8,840 nt of DNA from an uncultured Sulfitobacter sp. (lineage in GTDB: Bacteria > Pseudomonadota > Alphaproteobacteria > Rhodobacterales > Rhodobacteraceae). Every line of letters starts with the position of its first letter. Position 1 is the stretch's first letter. Location of the stretch: NCBI GenBank assembly GCA_937923365.1, contig CALAIJ010000266.1:1-8840 (forward strand), read 5' to 3'. Made by a program: the position numbers and the translations under genes. Below the pieces are notes generated by a model. The model had not been told where the DNA came from, ran no database searches, and worked only from the letters and a program-made list of their open reading frames with translations. This document shows positions 7,374 through 8,840 of this stretch, one piece after another.

Positions 7374-7631
7374 ATGTCAAAGACTGACGAGATACGCGAA
7401 AAATTGCAGGCGGCTTTTGTGCCCACGGAGCTTGAAGTGGTCGACGATAGCGAAAGCCATCGCGGTCATGGCGGCTTTCAGGAAGGCGGCGAAAGCCACT
7501 ATAATGTCCGCATCCGGTCGGACGCCTTTCAAGGGCTCAACCGTCTGGCGCGGCACCGTGCGGTGCATGGCGCTTTGGGTCCCGAACTGATCGGGCGCAT
7601 CCACGCGCTCGCACTTGATCTAGACGTTTAA
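7374..7631 (+). CDS. bolA: BolA family protein
   Basis: This 85-residue protein has the full BolA fold signature: an N-terminal helix (IREKLQAAF), the VVDDSESHRGHGG loop (22-34), ESHYNVRI (40-47), F-Q-G-L-N-R-L-A-RHR (52-62) and the closing RIHALALDL (75-83). BolA proteins pair with monothiol glutaredoxins and bind a [2Fe-2S] cluster, acting in iron-sulfur trafficking and iron sensing. The conserved C-terminal His (H77) and the histidine-bearing loop (H29/H32), typical cluster-ligand positions in this family, are present. No glutaredoxin gene is in the window. The length is normal for a compact alphaproteobacterial BolA. The ATG follows a G-rich Shine-Dalgarno-like run. The TAA is embedded in an inverted repeat shared with the convergent DUF4177-type gene. 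Which BolA subtype this is cannot be settled from the sequence alone. Confidence 0.92.
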   Translation: MSKTDEIREKLQAAFVPTELEVVDDSESHRGHGGFQEGGESHYNVRIRSDAFQGLNRLARHRAVHGALGPELIGRIHALALDLDV

Positions 7632-7644
7632 GAACGCCGTCTAG
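7620..7644. terminator. Inverted repeat spanning both stops at the bolA / DUF4177-type junction
   Basis: CTAGACG (7620-7626) and CGTCTAG (7638-7644) form a perfect 7-bp inverted repeat around an 11-nt loop. An alternative fold pairs CTAGA-CGTT with AACG-(3-nt bulge)-TCTAG around the loop TAAG. The bolA TAA (7629-7631) is in the loop, and the DUF4177-type stop (TAG on minus, 7641-7643) is in the right arm. No T-run is seen on either strand. It is probably a bidirectional terminator or 3'-end structure. Confidence 0.5.
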
Positions 7645-8150
7645 TCCTCTGATTTGTCAGACTTTCGCGCCTCGGAAAGTGATTCCAGCGAACTGCTGAT
7701 GTCTTCCACATCATCGGTGTCTTCGACGCCGTTGTCCCATGCCTCTTGCAAGGTTGTGGTAGCCTCTTGCACAGGCGGCTCGAAGGGTTCGTTGTCGGCT
7801 TCGGTCTCGGCGTGCTGGCCGCCCTCGCTGGGCGCATCTGCGGCGGCTGCGACAGCGCCGGCGGCAGCAACAGCGGGCGCTGGCAAGAGCTCGGGCTGGT
7901 ATGCATCGGCGTCACTTTCGCGCACGCGGCGGAAGACCAGCACGTTGCGCCACTCGGTTGTGGTGCCCGTCAGGCCCGCGCGTTCGATGGAGGGCAGGGT
8001 TTCAGCCCGCAGATATTCCCAGCCATACCCCGTAAGCCCGTTCATAAGTTCCTGAACAGCATGCGCAAACCGTGCTTCGGCCCCCTTCACACCCTTGGCT
8101 TTGAGACCCTTGGTGGGGGCGGGCACAACCTTGTATTCGTAACGGGGCAT
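7641..8150 (-). CDS. DUF4177-type protein with long acidic low-complexity tail
   Basis: This 169-residue protein has an N-terminal DUF4177-like domain (about 1-76): RYEYKVVPAP, a helix RFAHAVQELMNGLTGYGWEY and RAETLP...ER followed by NVLVFRR. This small beta-alpha domain is widespread and of unknown function. The rest (about 77-169) is low complexity: an Ala/Pro-rich stretch (87-106), then an acidic Ser/Glu/Asp-rich region with W138 (LQEAWDN) and a terminal ARKSDKSED. The tail looks disordered apart from a possible short helix near 130-142. No membrane segment or signal is visible. The ATG at 8150 has AAAGG about 8 nt upstream. The gene is convergent with bolA, with 9 bp between stops. The domain call is firm, but no function can be given. 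Confidence 0.8.
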   Translation of the reverse strand: MPRYEYKVVPAPTKGLKAKGVKGAEARFAHAVQELMNGLTGYGWEYLRAETLPSIERAGLTGTTTEWRNVLVFRRVRESDADAYQPELLPAPAVAAAGAVAAAADAPSEGGQHAETEADNEPFEPPVQEATTTLQEAWDNGVEDTDDVEDISSSLESLSEARKSDKSED

Positions 8151-8238
8151 GAGAAACCTTTGCGTAACTTGTCAGAGGTGTCTCTTAACGCATCGCAATT
8201 TGTCACACAATGAGCCTCGCGCGCGCGGGGGGCTGCTC

Positions 8239-8252
8239 CGCCCGAAAGGGCG
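8239..8252. terminator. GC-rich hairpin downstream of the thioesterase gene
   Basis: CGCCC - GAAA - GGGCG (plus-strand reading) is a 5-bp GC stem closed by a GNRA-type tetraloop, about 28 bp past the thioesterase stop on the minus strand. It sits in the 129-bp gap before the DUF4177-type gene. It lacks a T-run. It is a plausible transcription end for the thioesterase gene but a short one in very GC-rich DNA. Confidence 0.35.
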
Positions 8253-8279
8253 CGGGTCGTGGCACCGGCGCGGCAGGGA

Positions 8280-8750
8280 TCAGTTTTGTCGCAACCCGAT
8301 CCGCCTGCCTGCGCGCTCCGGGTGGGGATGGGTCGCAGCCTTGTCCTTGAGGTCTTGCAAGTTCGACAGGATCGCCTCGGGCATCGGAGAGACGCGCGGG
8401 CCTGATTGGTCGATATGCAAGGTCAGCCCTTCGGCAGAAGCCGCGACCCAGCCATCTTCATGCCAAAGCTCTTGATACAGGTGGAAGCGTTTTGCGTCAT
8501 AGTCTAGCAAGTGGAAAGTTGCATAGACACGGTCGCCTTCATGCAATTCACGCAAGTAGCAGATGTGGAATTCCGCGATATATGTCGTGAAGCCAGTTTT
8601 CTGGTAGTCGGGGCCAAAGCCCAAGGCCGGATAAATTTGGTCGACGGCCTTGTCAAAAAGAACACTGTAATAGGCCATGTTCAGGTGCCCGTTGAAATCA
8701 ATCCATTCCGGACGGACAGTCATCAAGGCAGAGCGGGGCAGGTCGGTCAT
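8280..8750 (-). CDS. Acyl-CoA thioesterase, 4HBT/hotdog fold (YbgC/FcbC-like)
   Basis: This 156-residue protein has a single hotdog domain. The active-site signature VRPEWIDFNGHLNMAYY (about residues 12-28) contains the Asp-x-x-(N/G)-H pattern of 4-hydroxybenzoyl-CoA-type thioesterases, with D18 as the likely catalytic acid. It is followed by ATFHLLDYDAKRFHLYQELW and WVAASAEGLTLHID of the central strands. Such enzymes hydrolyse acyl-CoA thioesters in the cytoplasm; the substrate cannot be read from sequence. The reading frame can be extended to a TTG at 8792 or GTG at 8789, but the ATG at 8750 (MTDLPRSALM) is the first ATG and gives the usual short lead-in to the PEWIDFNGH motif. Its Shine-Dalgarno is weak (GGA about 12 nt upstream), so the start is uncertain. 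The C-terminus is basic (HPHPERAGRR). It is probably a single-gene unit. Confidence 0.85.
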   Translation of the reverse strand: MTDLPRSALMTVRPEWIDFNGHLNMAYYSVLFDKAVDQIYPALGFGPDYQKTGFTTYIAEFHICYLRELHEGDRVYATFHLLDYDAKRFHLYQELWHEDGWVAASAEGLTLHIDQSGPRVSPMPEAILSNLQDLKDKAATHPHPERAGRRIGLRQN

Positions 8751-8840
8751 TAAAGCGGCGCATTCCAGGCTAGGGACAAGTTCCAGCACCAAGGCTGTGC
8801 TGCAAGCTGCACAATGTCAGACCTGTCCTTTGCGTCAATG

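Noticed and set aside
7298..7426. N-terminal extension of the J-domain protein to 7426
   Set aside because: It would overlap the bolA start on the other strand and adds no conserved sequence.
8200..8210. TTGT-CAC-ACAA palindrome upstream of the DUF4177-type gene
   Set aside because: The half-sites are only 4 bp and do not extend; such palindromes arise often by chance, and no matching copy was seen elsewhere in the window.
8217..8228. Alternating CG run (CGCGCGCG)
   Set aside because: It is short and expected in GC-rich intergenic DNA; no function can be supported.
8814..8840. Possible plus-strand gene start (ATG followed by eight open codons to the window edge)
   Set aside because: It has no Shine-Dalgarno and too few codons to judge; the next sequence beyond the window would be needed.

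Overview
This is a GC-rich, gene-dense chromosomal window with short intergenic gaps. It looks like an alphaproteobacterium of the Rhodobacteraceae (Roseobacter group). The pointers are the protein sequences themselves: CobS and CobT of the aerobic cobaltochelatase type, a BolA next to a zinc-finger/J-domain protein, and a DUF4177-type protein. Most of the content reads as ordinary core genome. I see no transposase, integrase, tRNA, rRNA, CRISPR array or phage gene, and no stretch over 300 bases lacks a gene.

Layout, left to right. (1) Positions 1-646, minus: the N-terminal 215 residues of an Xaa-Pro aminopeptidase (M24/creatinase type), cut by the window edge. (2) Positions 689-4262, minus: a tight operon transcribed cobS -> racemase-like gene -> cobT. 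Both junctions are 4-nt start/stop overlaps (GTGA and ATGA). The aminopeptidase follows cobT by 42 bp and is probably co-transcribed. (3) Positions 4374-6041, minus: a 555-residue TPR-type protein with a striking histidine cluster. (4) Positions 6200-6664, plus: a small membrane protein of unknown function, divergent from the TPR gene. (5) Positions 6671-7297, minus: a zinc-finger plus J-domain protein. (6) Positions 7374-7631, plus: bolA, divergent from the J-domain gene. (7) Positions 7641-8150, minus: a DUF4177-type protein with a long acidic tail. (8) Positions 8280-8750, minus: a hotdog-fold acyl-CoA thioesterase.

How the genes work together. CobS (AAA+ ATPase) and CobT (acidic linker plus VWA/MIDAS domain) are two of the three subunits of the ATP-dependent cobaltochelatase of aerobic B12 synthesis; the large subunit CobN is not here. 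The protein encoded between them belongs to the aspartate/glutamate racemase family but appears to lack both catalytic cysteines, so its role is open. BolA (iron-sulfur trafficking partner of monothiol glutaredoxins) and the J-domain protein (Hsp70 co-chaperone family) are general metal-cofactor/proteostasis functions.

The most notable non-coding signals are two inverted repeats at the two convergent junctions (6654-6674 and 7620-7644). Each contains the stop codons of both flanking genes.
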